64,000 nucleotides of DNA from Loripinus fragilis (Eukaryota; Mollusca; Bivalvia; Lucinida; Lucinidae). Position numbers and translations under genes: made by a program. A model generated the notes under the pieces. That model saw only the letters and a program-made list of their open reading frames with translations, had not been told where the DNA came from and did not search any database. The stretch is taken from the NCBI GenBank assembly GCA_964019695.1, contig CAXHUL010000236.1:124001-188000 (forward strand), read 5' to 3'. This document shows, piece after piece, positions 44,193 to 54,156 of the stretch (the first letter of the stretch is position 1; every line of letters starts with the position of its first letter).

Positions 44193-44341
44193 CCAGATAA
44201 GGACATTTTATTATCGTTTTCTTACCTGGGTTTTGGGTGCTCAAAAGAACCGTCTCATTGAGACGGTTCTTTTGAGTACCCACAACATATGTTTTGGATG
44301 AGAAATAAAAAAAAAAGTTCTACAATAGCACTCTTATCTGG
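44193..44341. repeat. Family F fold-back MITE
   Basis: CCAGATAAGG...CACTCTTATCTGG with GAACCGTCTCATTGAGACGGTTC, nested in 42827-44715. Confidence 0.88.
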
Positions 44342-44719
44342 AGGCCTGAGTCTAAGAACTAATAAAAAAATGAGAAAAAAAAACCCATAAAAAAAACATG
44401 TACTTTTTTCCATACAGAAGACCACGAGCGCGTGCCAAATATGGAAATCGTCACATAACAGGTTTTGTCCTATCAGGCATTGACCCGCCTACGCGTAAGA
44501 CACAACTGTCAATCATCTCTGAAACCGGCGCAGGAGCACCTGATAGGCAGTTTGACAAGAAATCTAACTGTCTTTGATTTCTGACCGCACACTGAGAAAC
44601 TTACCGTTTGTGACGAAAATAGTTGGTCGGCGCGTCTTTGTTTCTTGACAGTGACACCGTTTTATGAACCGATCACAGAAGTCGTTTTGCTAACTTGCTA
44701 CTTGCGCGGTTGTAATGAA

Positions 44720-45525
44720 GCCCCTAAAATGTCCTTTGATCGTAGGCCATTTATCAAAGTGCATTTGATAGAATGAAAGCCTATATAAAGCTTTACTAAG
44801 CAACCTGATTATGTCCTTTAGATATCATGAATGTCTATCTTAAGCCTTTTCCAAGCATGACAATGCTGACTAAAGTCTAAACAAGCCTTTTGTCAAAAGT
44901 CCTATGTTTATAAAACAGCCTATATTCCATCTTTGATAACTATAAATAAATGCTTAATAAAAACAACTATATAAGTCATTGATCAGTTTCCTTTAGTTAT
45001 GATAAAAACAGTTGTCTGGACCATTTTTCCCTACACATTTGGATGGGTTCATTTTCAACTCTATTGGGGAGCTCCCTTGTTTTCTTCATTATATGCACCT
45101 TATCATAATGTAAAACGTAAAACTATAGGCTTAGATTATTATGTAGTGTCAGAGCAAATTCATATCTAGGTGTACCCTGTTTGCTAATTTTTAGCAGTAT
45201 TTAGTCATAAATGTTTTGATAGAGCCTTTGACCAAAATCTACGTTAATCAAGTTTACTGTTAACAAAAAACAAAACATGAGGCAAAGTTAATAATATCAA
45301 TCACTAAGTTCAAAATTTGAAATAAAATCTAACAATTGACTGAATGATGACTAATGATGAATAATGCAAAACCATTTTAAAGAAATAGAAAACAAAAACT
45401 ATAAGGACCACAAGTGTTACAACATGAAGAAATCTGAATAACATGAACAAAACTAAAAATAATATATTGAACTAAAATTAACTGTATTTGCAATTAGTAG
45501 CAAAAATCTTCTTATGAATGCCTTG
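44720..45525. other. Intron sequence, nothing firm
   Basis: AT-rich, with loose direct repeats at its start. No exon recognised. Confidence 0.4.
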
Positions 45526-45529
45526 GGCC

Positions 45530-45668
45530 ATTATTCTTAAATCATGAATGCCCAGCTACCTATTGGGATTTCATGGCTAAATTCTGGTCAAAGCCTTAAT
45601 TTATGCCCCTCCTTTGTCAAATTGTGTGTGCTAACAGTCAGACTCTGGCAAGACTGTACATATGAGCA
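45530..45668. repeat. Family G fragment
   Basis: CTATTGGGATTTCATGGCTA, GACTCTGGCAAGACTGTACA; cut off by the family B copy at 45669. Confidence 0.45.
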
Positions 45669-45915
45669 GGCCCCGAGGTTATAAAACTTTTTTCATACGC
45701 AACTCAGCTGAGCACGAAATTTATCCTGCTCATATATGTTAAAATGCCAACAATTGTTGACATTTTAACACTTATTAGCATGATAAATACAACATCTGAG
45801 AAACTCAAAGCAAGAAACTTCTTTATTTGTCGGTATTTTAGTTTTTATGACCAGTTGAAATTTTGTGCTCAGTTGAGTTGTGCACGAAAATAAGTTTTAT
45901 AACCTCTGGGCTTGG
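45669..45915. repeat. Family B fold-back MITE, copy 6
   Basis: GGCCCCGAGGTTATAAAACT...TTTTATAACCTCTGGGC with AATGCCAACAATTGTTGACATT. Confidence 0.88.
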
Positions 45916-46077
45916 CTAATCTGAATACATTAGGGTTTTAAAAATATGATTTCTACCACAAGGGCATGGTGTTTGCTCAATCTGTTCTTGAAAGAATGAA
46001 TTTGCAGCTAAAAAAAAAATTGAAGCATAGTTGGAGCTACCAAGGCAAATACAGTCAGTGGGAAACAAAAGTTAAAC

Positions 46078-46660
46078 TCTTCAGCTGCTAATGGCAACTA
46101 AATACCATCTGCTAAAAGTCTACTAGTCCATTCAAAACAGCTCTGTTGCAAACAGTGTGGACCTAGATCAGACTGCTCCTTTAGGAGCAGTCTGATCAGG
46201 GTCCACACTGTTTGCCTGTTGAAATTAATCTGAGGCATAAGCATCACTTTCTTTCTTTTCTTTCTTTGATTTGATTCTTTACTTCCCATCAACAATCTTT
46301 CAGTTATGTCGAGACGGTCGTCCAGGGTTGCACCCGTACTAAGCAAGGATAACTGTGTCTTGCTCAAGGACACAAAACAGTAATGCTGGTGAGGCTGGAA
46401 CCCAGGGCCCTTTGGTCTCGAGTCAATCACTCTACCACTGAGCCACTGCACTCCCCCTACTAGTCCATTCAAAACAGTTATGTTGCAAACAGTGAGGACC
46501 AAGATCAGACTGCTCCTCTAGGAGCAGTCTGATCTGGGTCCACACTGTTTGCCTGTATGTTGAAATTAGTCCGAGACATAAGCATCACATGCAGAAGACA
46601 ATTTCATCAGACCACATTTTCAGATGCATCTTTTTTTTCATAGCAGGCAAATGGTTAAAA
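46078..46660. mobile_element. Family E-type fold-back element containing a SINE between two ~130 bp direct repeats
   Basis: 46120-46247 and 46457-46588 are direct copies (CTACTAGTCCATTCAAAACA...GAGxCATAAGCATCAC), each with its own hairpin GATCAGACTGCTCC/GGAGCAGTCTGATC. SINE family 1 lies exactly between. Outer ends: TTAAACTCTTCAGCTGCTAA and CATAGCAGGCAAATGGTTAA. Confidence 0.85.
46250..46456 (-). mobile_element. SINE family 1
   Basis: On the - strand: GGGGGAGTGCAGTGGCTCAG (A box), GTCTCGAGACC-type region, GGTTCCAGCCTCACCAGCAT (B box), CCTTGAGCAAGACACAGTTA, then GAAAGATTGTTGATGGGAAG and an ATCAAATCAAAG tail. Confidence 0.85.
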
Positions 46661-46678
46661 ACCTTAAATAGTATGATA

Positions 46679-46893
46679 TACTGTAAAACCTGTCTTAAGT
46701 GGCCACTCAAAATAAGACCAAAAAATTGGTTTCCAAGACCAATTGTTGCTTAATGCGGGTCAACAGTATTGCAGAATGCTCTCTTGGAGCATTCTCCAAT
46801 ATGTTCGGCCTTCATTTAGCTACCATTTGTCTTTTGAGATCTTTGTTTTGTCTTTTTTTTTTTGAGTGGCCGTTTTAGACAGGTTTCACTGTA
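46679..46893. repeat. Family A fold-back MITE, copy 9
   Basis: TACTGTAAAACCTGTCTTAA...TTAGACAGGTTTCACTGTA, with core GCAGAATGCTCTCTTGGAGCATTCT. Confidence 0.88.
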
Positions 46894-46915
46894 GAGTTGT
46901 GGGTAGCAAAAGTCT

Positions 46916-47005
46916 CATTTTCTTTGTTTTCACTATCTCCTTCTTCTAAAAGGTCTGGAAATTCTAGCCCGAAGTCTTTGAAGACTTTCTCTACTGAAAA
47001 GTGAT
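46916..47005 (-). other. Possible alternative prominin-like exon
   Basis: On the - strand a good acceptor (CATTTTATTTTCCCAG, rc of 47006-47021) precedes a GC-richer, coding-looking stretch. In the phase left by either upstream exon (AG or CC hanging) it reads SLFSRESLQRLRARISRPFR plus RRR and a stop: a short basic tail. Another frame gives FSVEKVFKDFGLEFPDLLEE, which looks more protein-like but does not match the upstream phase. No clear donor. Alternative tails are known for prominins, but this call is speculative. Confidence 0.22.
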
Positions 47006-47019
47006 CTGGGAAAATAAAA

Positions 47020-47790
47020 TGGTAAACATTTCATTATACGCTTTACTCTTCCAGGAAAACAAGAATTTAAGAGCATTAGAGTCTGTCGAACAAAAGTTTC
47101 AGGCCACTCACACAGGCATTTCTTCTTGAAAAGACCCTCCTCACAATTTTATTAGTTGCTGACTAATCTGGGCCCGGAGTTACAATGCCTCCTTAAAGTT
47201 AAGGAAGACTTAAGTTAAGTATTGATATTTCAACATCCTATATTAAATGCTAAATAAATTGCCTGAATCGTTGTGGTATTTGTGGTCGAAGATATCATTC
47301 TGATCTGCAGAAAAATTAAAACTATTTTGATTTAAATCAGTTTTAAACGTTATTTTTTGCATGCTGAAAAATCAATACTTAACTTATATCTTCGATAACT
47401 CTAAGGAGGCATTGTAATTCCGGGCCCAGGCTATTTAATAAATTTGATATTATGCTTTAGATGACATGTTAAAGTTTATTAACTGGGGAACGGATTGACT
47501 ATTTCTAACAGGCCAGAATTTTAATTTTTTAATCTATCTCAGTTTTTCAACAAAAAAATCAGTTGGTCAAAAAATTGTCAAGGGGACAAAATAAAAATAA
47601 AATTAAAAGGGTGAAAAAAAGTTGGCAAGTTAATTTACATTTCAGGAGGTGTTTTTATCTCCAGAAAATCATCTTATAATCTGGCTACATGAACAGCATT
47701 CTGGCTAGGTGTACAAAAAATATGCATATAGCTAGTTGATCCTTATCTCACCAATATTTTTTTGTCCTGAAAATGTCTGCTTCTTTAGAC
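47020..47790. other. Intron sequence with a weak inverted pair
   Basis: CTGGGCCCGGAGTTACAATGCCTCCTTA at 47169-47196 and TAAGGAGGCATTGTAATTCCGGGCCCAG at 47402-47429 are near-complementary, so 47169-47429 is a fold-back element of about 260 bp. Nothing else recognised. Confidence 0.7.
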
Positions 47791-47799
47791 TAGATTTCA

Positions 47800-47885
47800 T
47801 TATGGAAGCAAACCCTATGAACAATGATCAGACTGCTCCCTTGGGAGCAGTCTGATCTGTGTTCATATTGTTTGCAGTAAGAACA
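47800..47885. repeat. GATC-core hairpin
   Basis: GATCAGACTGCTCCCTTGGGAGCAGTCTGATC with outer AGCAAACCCTATGAACA and TGTTCATATTGTTTGC. Confidence 0.82.
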
Positions 47886-47894
47886 TAAGCAGAA

Positions 47895-48800
47895 GAGGGG
47901 CACAGGACATTTGAGCAGAAAAGTCAAAAGGTCATAGTGGACATTTGAGCGTTTATAAAGTGGACCATAGGGCAAAAAAGAAATGACAGGTAGGCCACCG
48001 TCCGTGGCCACCGTACAGTTTAAATGGAACAAGTTCTTTGGCCACCTTCTTGGATGTGTTACAAAAAGTTCAAACTACCAATTATATTAAGATAAGAAAC
48101 ATGAACTTAAATGTACAGGCACCAGCCTCAAAAGCTGAGAAGGAGAGTTGCCTGTGAATTGTATCACAAATACACCAATGGGGAAATCACTAGAAAGGAA
48201 TGCCAGAACCCTGGGCTAAAGAACCCGTACAGATGTGTAAATAACTCCGGGTAATTAGAAAGCTGGTACATAGTTTTAACATAGTTTTGAGAAAGGGGGG
48301 GGATGGGGGCGGGGGGCAAAGGTTGAGTAGTAATTAAGTAATTAAACTGGGCAATCTTTGACCTGACTAAGGGAATTGACATCCATTCACAGGTATACAT
48401 ATACTGGTAATCCGCTCAAAAGGGCCAGGGGACAAAAAATCCACTCGTCCGCTCGTAATTATGAGTGAAATCTAGAAAGGACGAGTAATTCTTTCCAAAG
48501 CACTCGTCCTGCAGGACGAGTGCTTTGAGAAGAATAACTTGAGGAAGTCATATTACATATTACTCCCTCTTGTTCTTTATTACATACGCTTTTAAAGGAC
48601 AAGTGCATGTGTTTGCAGGACGAGTGAATATTGTAAGTCACTCATCCTGCAGGACAAGTACGATATTGAAATATTTTTGTCCCCTGAGGGCTATTGTCCA
48701 TTTTGCTCAAATGTCTACTTTTTGCCACTCAAATGTCCATTTTATTCGCCAACTGTCCTCTCAATCCCCTCAAATGTCCTTCCCCGCGGAAGAAAGAGCA
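47895..48800. mobile_element. Candidate larger element with inverted ACATTTGAGC blocks
   Basis: AGGACATTTGAGCAGAAAAG and GTGGACATTTGAGCG (47906-47952) are loosely complementary to GCTCAAATGTCTAC, CTCAAATGTCCATT and CTCAAATGTCCTTC (48705-48782). It encloses the fold-back at 48419-48692. Ends not resolved. Confidence 0.4.
48419..48692. repeat. Fold-back with repeated CTCGTCCTGCAGGACGAG palindrome
   Basis: AAGGGCCAGGGGACAAAAAA at the left and ATTTTTGTCCCCTGAGGGCT at the right form the outer arms. CACTCGTCCTGCAGGACGAGTG (48502-48523) and CACTCATCCTGCAGGACAAGT (about 48639-48659) are internal palindromes, with further single GGACGAGT/GGACAAGT motifs. Confidence 0.75.
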
Positions 48801-48921
48801 GACAACAAAACTCATGACTGGTGTGAAAAGGATTGATCATACAATTTTATTCTGCTTGAATAATAATAAAACAATACTACTTAACATTAGCTCATGCTCT
48901 TCCATGTATTTCCATTGTCAT

Positions 48922-49130
48922 TCAACTCTTTCCTTGCTAGCGGCGACTTTTGTCGTCTGCTGATATTCTTTTCAAACAGTTACGACCCAGATCAGGACCA
49001 ACAAAATGTCCGTCCTGATCTGGATCCAAACCGTTTGACACTTGGATAGTGTTCCTGAAAGAGTTTTTAGAAAAAGTTAATTTTGAAAAAAGTCAGCAGC
49101 ATGAAAAATTACCCAGCATGCTAATGGTTT
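48922..49130. repeat. Family D element, copy 8
   Basis: CAACTCTTTCCTTGCTAGCG, TTGTCGTCTGCTGATATTCT, ACCCAGATCAGGACCAACAAAATGTCCGTCCTGATC-type core, ACCCAGCATGCTAATGG. Confidence 0.82.
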
Positions 49131-49134
49131 ATAC

Positions 49135-49575
49135 TCAAATTGATGACTATTTGTTCAGTTATCTTTCCATTTTTGTGTTGTTCATTAAAACTACTGTAAA
49201 TGTTTTTATGGAAAAAAGGAGTTTGTTTCCGCAAAAATTTAGCCAAATGTTTATTGAAGTATTTATTACATATACATTAAATCCCTTTGGGGTTCACTAA
49301 CTTTATATACAGACCAATGTTGTTATACATCGATAAACACCTTAAAACAAAGATTAGTGCTTTATGAATAAAACAGACCAAACCATGCAAAAGAAATACA
49401 GAATAAACTTTGAATCATCATGCTGTTAAGGCAAAATACCATCTGAATTATTACACCTCCACAAAACGAACATATTGACATGCAGATGGCAATTCCCAAG
49501 GCAAGGTTTACATCTTGAGTAGAAAAATGTTGAAATTCATAAATACCCTAAAGACTTAGACACCTCTCAAGGGTC
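49135..49575. other. Intron sequence, nothing recognised
   Basis: The open frame at 49049-49300 overlaps the family D copy and has no family signal. Confidence 0.4.
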
Positions 49576-49579
49576 AATA

Positions 49580-50670
49580 CAATGAGTTGTGGGTTTGTTG
49601 ACTGCAATGTTGGGACTAACTTGTGGTAAAATCAACAAATATGTTTGGATTAACCATTTTAATGTGATTGACAATTGCGATGAACAGTGGGTGTTATGAT
49701 TGACAGCTGTGTTGTGATCGTCATTTGCGTTTAACAGGATTTTGTTGAGGAGAGTTAAGTCGTTCAATGAACATCTGTGTTTTGAAGGGAATTGTGTTGT
49801 GATTGAGTTGGAGAATTTTGTTGTAATTCAGTTGAACTATCATTCACACCGGTGATTTTATTCAGAGCTGTGTTGTTGTGATTGACATATGTGATGTGAT
49901 TAACAGTTGTTCTGTCATTGACATCTGTCTTGTAATTGAGTTGAACTATCATTCACATTTGTGTTTTTATTCAGAGCTGTGTTGTTGTGATTGACATATG
50001 TGATGTGAGTGACAGTTATTCAGTCATTGACATCTGTGTTGTAATTGAGTTGAACTATCATTCACATTTGAGCCGCAACATGAGATTTCCAACAATGTGG
50101 TATGTGCGACCAGCAAGGCCTCGGATCAGCCTGCGCGTACGCACAGTCTGATCAGAGCCTTTGCTAGTAGGTTAAATATTCTATGAGTGATAAGCTACTG
50201 ACTGAATATCATTTTGAGTTTCTAATCTTAAAAGGAGGCTGCACAGACTCTTCTGAGACTACACTTGTCAAAATGCAACATTGCTGGAAATCACATGTTA
50301 CGGCTCATTTGTGTTTTTCTTTGAGAGTTGTGTGATTGTGACTAAGGGCTGTGTTGTAACTTAGTTGTGTTGAGATTAAGTGGCAACGACATTGAGATTT
50401 TGGTTTTGACAAGAGGTATGTTGTTGTGATTGACTGATGCATTATGACTAAGTTGTTCTATCATGCAATTGATGCTTGTTTTATGAATGATAGTCATGTT
50501 TTTGCTGACAATTGTGATATGAGTGGGAGTTGTGTTGTGATAGATATCTGCCTTTAGACTGACATTTGTGCTGCTATTGACAGTTGTTATGATTGACAAG
50601 TGATGTGATTGGCATCTGTGTTTCAATCGACAGTTGGGTTATGCTTAGCAGTAATGTTTGGATTGACATT
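49580..50670. repeat. Degenerate TTGTGATTGACA minisatellite region
   Basis: Variants of TGTGTTGTGATTGACATxTG repeat throughout. Higher-order units of about 112 bp are clear at 49810-50068 (GAACTATCATTCACA...GACATCTGTxTTGTAATTGAGTT). Interrupted by family C copies 4 and followed by copy 5. Long - strand frames here reflect low complexity. Confidence 0.8.
50069..50307. repeat. Family C element, copy 4, in minisatellite
   Basis: TGAGCCGCAACATGAGATTT...AAATCACATGTTACGGCTCA. The flanks CACATT and TTTGTG reconstruct the minisatellite phrase CACATTTGTG, so only TT is duplicated. Confidence 0.88.
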
Positions 50671-50910
50671 TCAGCCAGTGCATGAGATTTCCAACAATGT
50701 GGTATGTGCGACCAGCAAAGACTCAGATCAGCCTGCGCATATGCGCAGTCTGATCAGAGCCTTTGCTCGTCGCTTGAATATTCTTTGAGTGTTAAGCTTC
50801 TGACTGAACATCATTTGGAGTTTCCATGCCTAAAAAGGAGGCTGCACAGGCTGGTCTGAGTCTACACTTGTCAAAACGCCACATTGTTGGAAATCACATG
50901 TCATGGCTCA
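50671..50910. repeat. Family C element, copy 5
   Basis: TCAGCCAGTGCATGAGATTT...AAATCACATGTCATGGCTCA with GCGCATATGCGC centre. Confidence 0.88.
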
Positions 50911-51137
50911 TTTCAGAAGAAACAATGGAAATATATGAAACAGCAGGCATGTTAAGATCAAACATAGACATGTTATACTATAGGTTTCTAGTTCTAATGT
51001 GGTTCACAACAAAATGTGGTGTCAATACCTATATCTGTAGCCATTCTGTTGCCTGAAATTATCAAGTTTTGTTAGAAATATCATCTACAATATCCAGAGT
51101 CAAAAACTACGAAAGAAAGAAAAAAAGTGAAAACATA

Positions 51138-51377
51138 GGAGCCGTGACATGTGATTTCCAACAATGTGGCATTTTGACAAGTGTAGACTGAGACGAGCCT
51201 CTGCAGCCTCCTTTTAAGCTTAGAAACTCCAAATGGTGTTCAGTCAGTGGCTTAACAATCATTGAATACTCAAGCGACTAGCAAAGGCTCTGATCAGACT
51301 GCGCATATGCGCAGGCTGATCTGAGGCTTTGCTGGGACGCACATACCACATTGTTGGAAATCTCATGCACTGGCTCA
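51138..51377. repeat. Family C element, copy 6 (inverted)
   Basis: GGAGCCGTGACATGTGATTT...AAATCTCATGCACTGGCTCA, flanked by TA. Confidence 0.88.
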
Positions 51378-51429
51378 TAGAATAAATGTTCAAAAAATTC
51401 AATCACTAGTTACCTAATGGAGTAATGGT

Positions 51430-51505
51430 AGGTATAGACAAACAGTGCAGACCCAGATCAGAAGAAACAGTCTAACCGGGACCTACACAGTTTGCTTTCA
51501 TGATG
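51430..51505. repeat. GATC-core hairpin, decayed
   Basis: AACAGTGCAGACCCAGATCAG and AACCGGGACCTACACAGTTTG. Confidence 0.55.
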
Positions 51506-51604
51506 GGCATTTTGTAAATTAAACACATTAATCTGTAATTATGGCAGAGACAAGTAAAGATAAGTATTAAGATTTTTTTTACATTAATAGAACATCTCCA
51601 CAAA

Positions 51605-51780
51605 GAGTAGATCCAGGGTTTCTTGATAGGGGGTTCAAATTTACAAAGGGGGTTCTATTTGTTAATTTTATCTGTTTTTATATTACTTTTTGCTCATTTT
51701 CTGAAAAATTCTCCATGAAAATGAAATTATTTGGTCACAAAGGGGGATTCGAGCAAACCCCCTCTGGATCCGCCGATGTT
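51605..51780. repeat. Family J repeat
   Basis: AGATCCAGGGTTTCTTGATAGG...AACCCCCTCTGGATCCGCC; weak inverted ends GATCCAG/CTGGATC. Confidence 0.6.
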
Positions 51781-51954
51781 CCACAGAATATGAACCAAGC
51801 AGGGCATTCTCAGTGAATTATGATTTTGTTCAGGTATCTGACCCGAACTCTGGTAGAACTAATTAATTCCTTGTATTTGTATCCATTGAAAATGAGCAAC
51901 TGCAAGATTTGCTTTAACAAGAAAACACATAAATGGCAATAACTTTTTCCATCA

Positions 51955-52050
51955 AATGTTACTGTAGATCCAGATGAGATGGCTTCGTCATGACAAAGCC
52001 ATCTGATAAGGATCCACAGTGTTTTCAACTGTGATTGAAAATACATGCTT
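51955..52050. repeat. GATC-core hairpin
   Basis: GATCCAGATGAGATGGCTTC and AAGCCATCTGATAAGGATCC around GTCATGAC. Confidence 0.75.
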
Positions 52051-52054
52051 CCAA

Positions 52055-53185
52055 CTGGAATGCTGCAGGATAATAGGATAAAATTAGGGAGGAGTGTAGT
52101 ATAAAATATTCAGCATGACAAAGGCTGAAACTGATGCCCTATCATGCCCCCCTCACTGCAATATCATGCCACAGACATGTTATCATAGCTCCAGATAAGA
52201 TGGTAACTTACTTCTATACAAAACAATTGTTGTGGGTACTTATTGGAGCACCATAGTGGGATGCTTCCATAAATAACACAAAAAATGGAGAAATATTGAA
52301 GATGTGGTCCATTTATCAGTATTGTTGGTGAAAAGAGTTTTCAGATGTGCCAACAAAAAATAAATTCATGTTTCAGAAAGTTTATACTTGTTTTCCAAGG
52401 TATTAAACCTTTATTTAGTTAATTACATGTACTTCAATTATCTTAATTAAGCTCAATGTTTTGCTTATCTTTCTCAATATTGACAAGCTATAGTCTCGTT
52501 CCAACTGCAAATGTATATCTGCATTTCAGGAAACCAGCATAACAGTAAAAATGTTATTGTTGTTTCTTTCCTTTCTTTTTTTTAGGGAAGGGGAAAGGGG
52601 GAAATTGAAAATTGAAACAGATGCAAAAATACTTGCTCTCACGAAGCAGTCATTTAAGGTGTGAGGTCATCACAGAATTTAATCCATTATTTCAAGCTCT
52701 TTTTTTCCTCTTTATAGTTTTGATATTTCAAATTATACAGAAAAAAATAAAATTATACTAAATCTCCTTAAAGTGCTCTGCATGACTTCATGAGATGTAA
52801 ACTTTTGCGACAACCGTTCTTAATTATCCAGGATATGGAGAATCGTTACAAATCTTGTTTTCAAAAATGAGGCACTAAATATGAGAATCCCCTGAGCATT
52901 ACATTTGCATGAAATATTAAGCCTCATTTTGTTTCTAAAAGAATCAAAATTGAACAAACATTAGAAATGACTTTACTTGTAAATTTCAGAGTGGTCTTAA
53001 AATGAGGTCAGTTTTAATCACAAAAAGAATACAAGAACAATACTATGTTTGTCATCTGCAAGTCGTATCTAAAGCTATGATATTATACTGACACAAGTGT
53101 AACCAGTCCTATCTCTTCATCATCTGGAAGGCTAAACAAATCAGCAATTAGTACCACAAAACTTTTGAGCATGAAATTGTAAATA
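52055..53185. other. Intron sequence, nothing firm
   Basis: A short family F remnant at 52190-52240 (CTCCAGATAAGATGG, TTGTTGTGGGTACTTATT). No exon recognised. Confidence 0.4.
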
Positions 53186-53189
53186 TATT

Positions 53190-53325
53190 CTTACCCATCA
53201 GTTTTAACAAATGTTTTGGGTGCTCAAAAGAACCTTCTCATTGAGACGGTTCTTTTGAGTACCCACAACATATGTTTTGGTTCAGAAATAAGTTTTTTTT
53301 TTTTTGGGTACGCACTCTTAACTAA
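53190..53325. repeat. Family F fold-back MITE
   Basis: TGCTCAAAAGAACCTTCTCA / TGAGACGGTTCTTTTGAGTA hairpin and GGGTACGCACTCTTAACT end. Confidence 0.85.
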
Positions 53326-53449
53326 AGCCCTGTACAGTAGTACTGAATAGTTTATCAACTGATCCTCAGCTCCGCCTAAAATTTGCAACAGTCTATTATT
53401 CAAATTTCATTTCTATTTTTAGCAACAAAATCAGATCAAAATCTTTTTA

Positions 53450-53634
53450 GGGAGCACAGTGGCTCAGTGGTAGAGGGGCCACGGGTTCGAGCCTCACCGG
53501 CGTCACCATGTTATGTCCTTGAACAAAGACACATTTATCCTTGCTTATTACTGGTTCAACCAAGAAAGACTGGTCCTGACATAACTGAAAAAATGTTGAC
53601 TAGGATGTGTAGAATCAAATCAAACAAACAAAAA
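53450..53634 (+). mobile_element. SINE family 1, nearly full length
   Basis: GGGAGCACAGTGGCTCAGTG (A box at 53459-53475), GGTTCGAGCCTCACCGGCGT (B box), ACTGGTTCAACCAAGAAAGA, CATAACTGAAAAAATGTTGA, then GAATCAAATCAAACAAAC tail. Derived from a tRNA by its box spacing. Part of the tRNA-like middle is deleted relative to the - strand copies. Confidence 0.88.
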
Positions 53635-53811
53635 GATCTGTCTTTCCCTTGCACTCAATGAGTAGCCATGGTCTTACGGTTACTTCATGCAGACAGCAAA
53701 CACTCGGATCAGACTAGGTGGACTCCCAGGCTAATCTGTATCTTCACTTGGCGCAAATGTCAATTTGTTGGTTTTCTCACACACTGGCTCAAAGATCTCT
53801 ACCTACATATA

Positions 53812-54135
53812 TATGTGCCTCATCGCAAGAAAACCAGACCCCAACTGACCATAGACTTTATCCTGCTCATAAATGTTAAAATGCCAACAGTTGTTGGCAT
53901 TTAAACATTTATAAGCAGGATGAATACAGCATCTGAGAGTTTTAGAGCAAGAAAAAAACAAAAAATTCAGAATTTTAGTTTGTATGAGCAATTGAAATTT
54001 TAGGCTCTGTTGAGTTGAGAACAAAAAAGTTTTTTATTCAGGACATGTATTCAGAGATTGTGACACAGATAGGCTCAACCTAGCCTGCTCAGCTACAAAG
54101 ACTAGCCACAATCTTGAAATATTGCCTATAACTCG
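53812..54135. repeat. Family H fragment with nested family B fragment
   Basis: H left end GTGCCTCATCGCAAGAAAAC, then family B from TTTATCCTGCTCATAAATG to GTTGAGTTGAGAACAAAAA (about 53845-54045), then H body GGCTCAACCTAGCCTGCTCA. Family B sits at the same position in H as at 41454. Confidence 0.68.
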
Positions 54136-54156
54136 TTTCACTATGAAAAAAAAGAA

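Larger units (their letters stand above)
42827..44715. mobile_element. 1.9 kb DNA element with 31 bp perfect terminal inverted repeats
   Basis: 42827-42857 (TTACAACCGCGCAAGTAGCA...) and 44685-44715 (...TGCTACTTGCGCGGTTGTAA) are exact complements over 31 bp. The TA next to CAACCGCG at both ends could be the target duplication. The interior is CpG-rich compared with its surroundings and contains a family I palindrome (43806-43890) and a family F MITE (44193-44341). Frames of 76 codons at 42894-43124 (-) and 43032-43262 (+) are not recognisable; probably non-autonomous. Confidence 0.85.

Noticed and set aside
46098..46502. 134-codon - strand ORF
   Set aside because: Runs through SINE family 1 and the adjacent hairpin repeats; the sequence is repeat-derived.
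49567..50626. Asn/Thr/His-rich ORFs on the - strand
   Set aside because: Translation of the low-complexity TTGTGATTGACA minisatellite.
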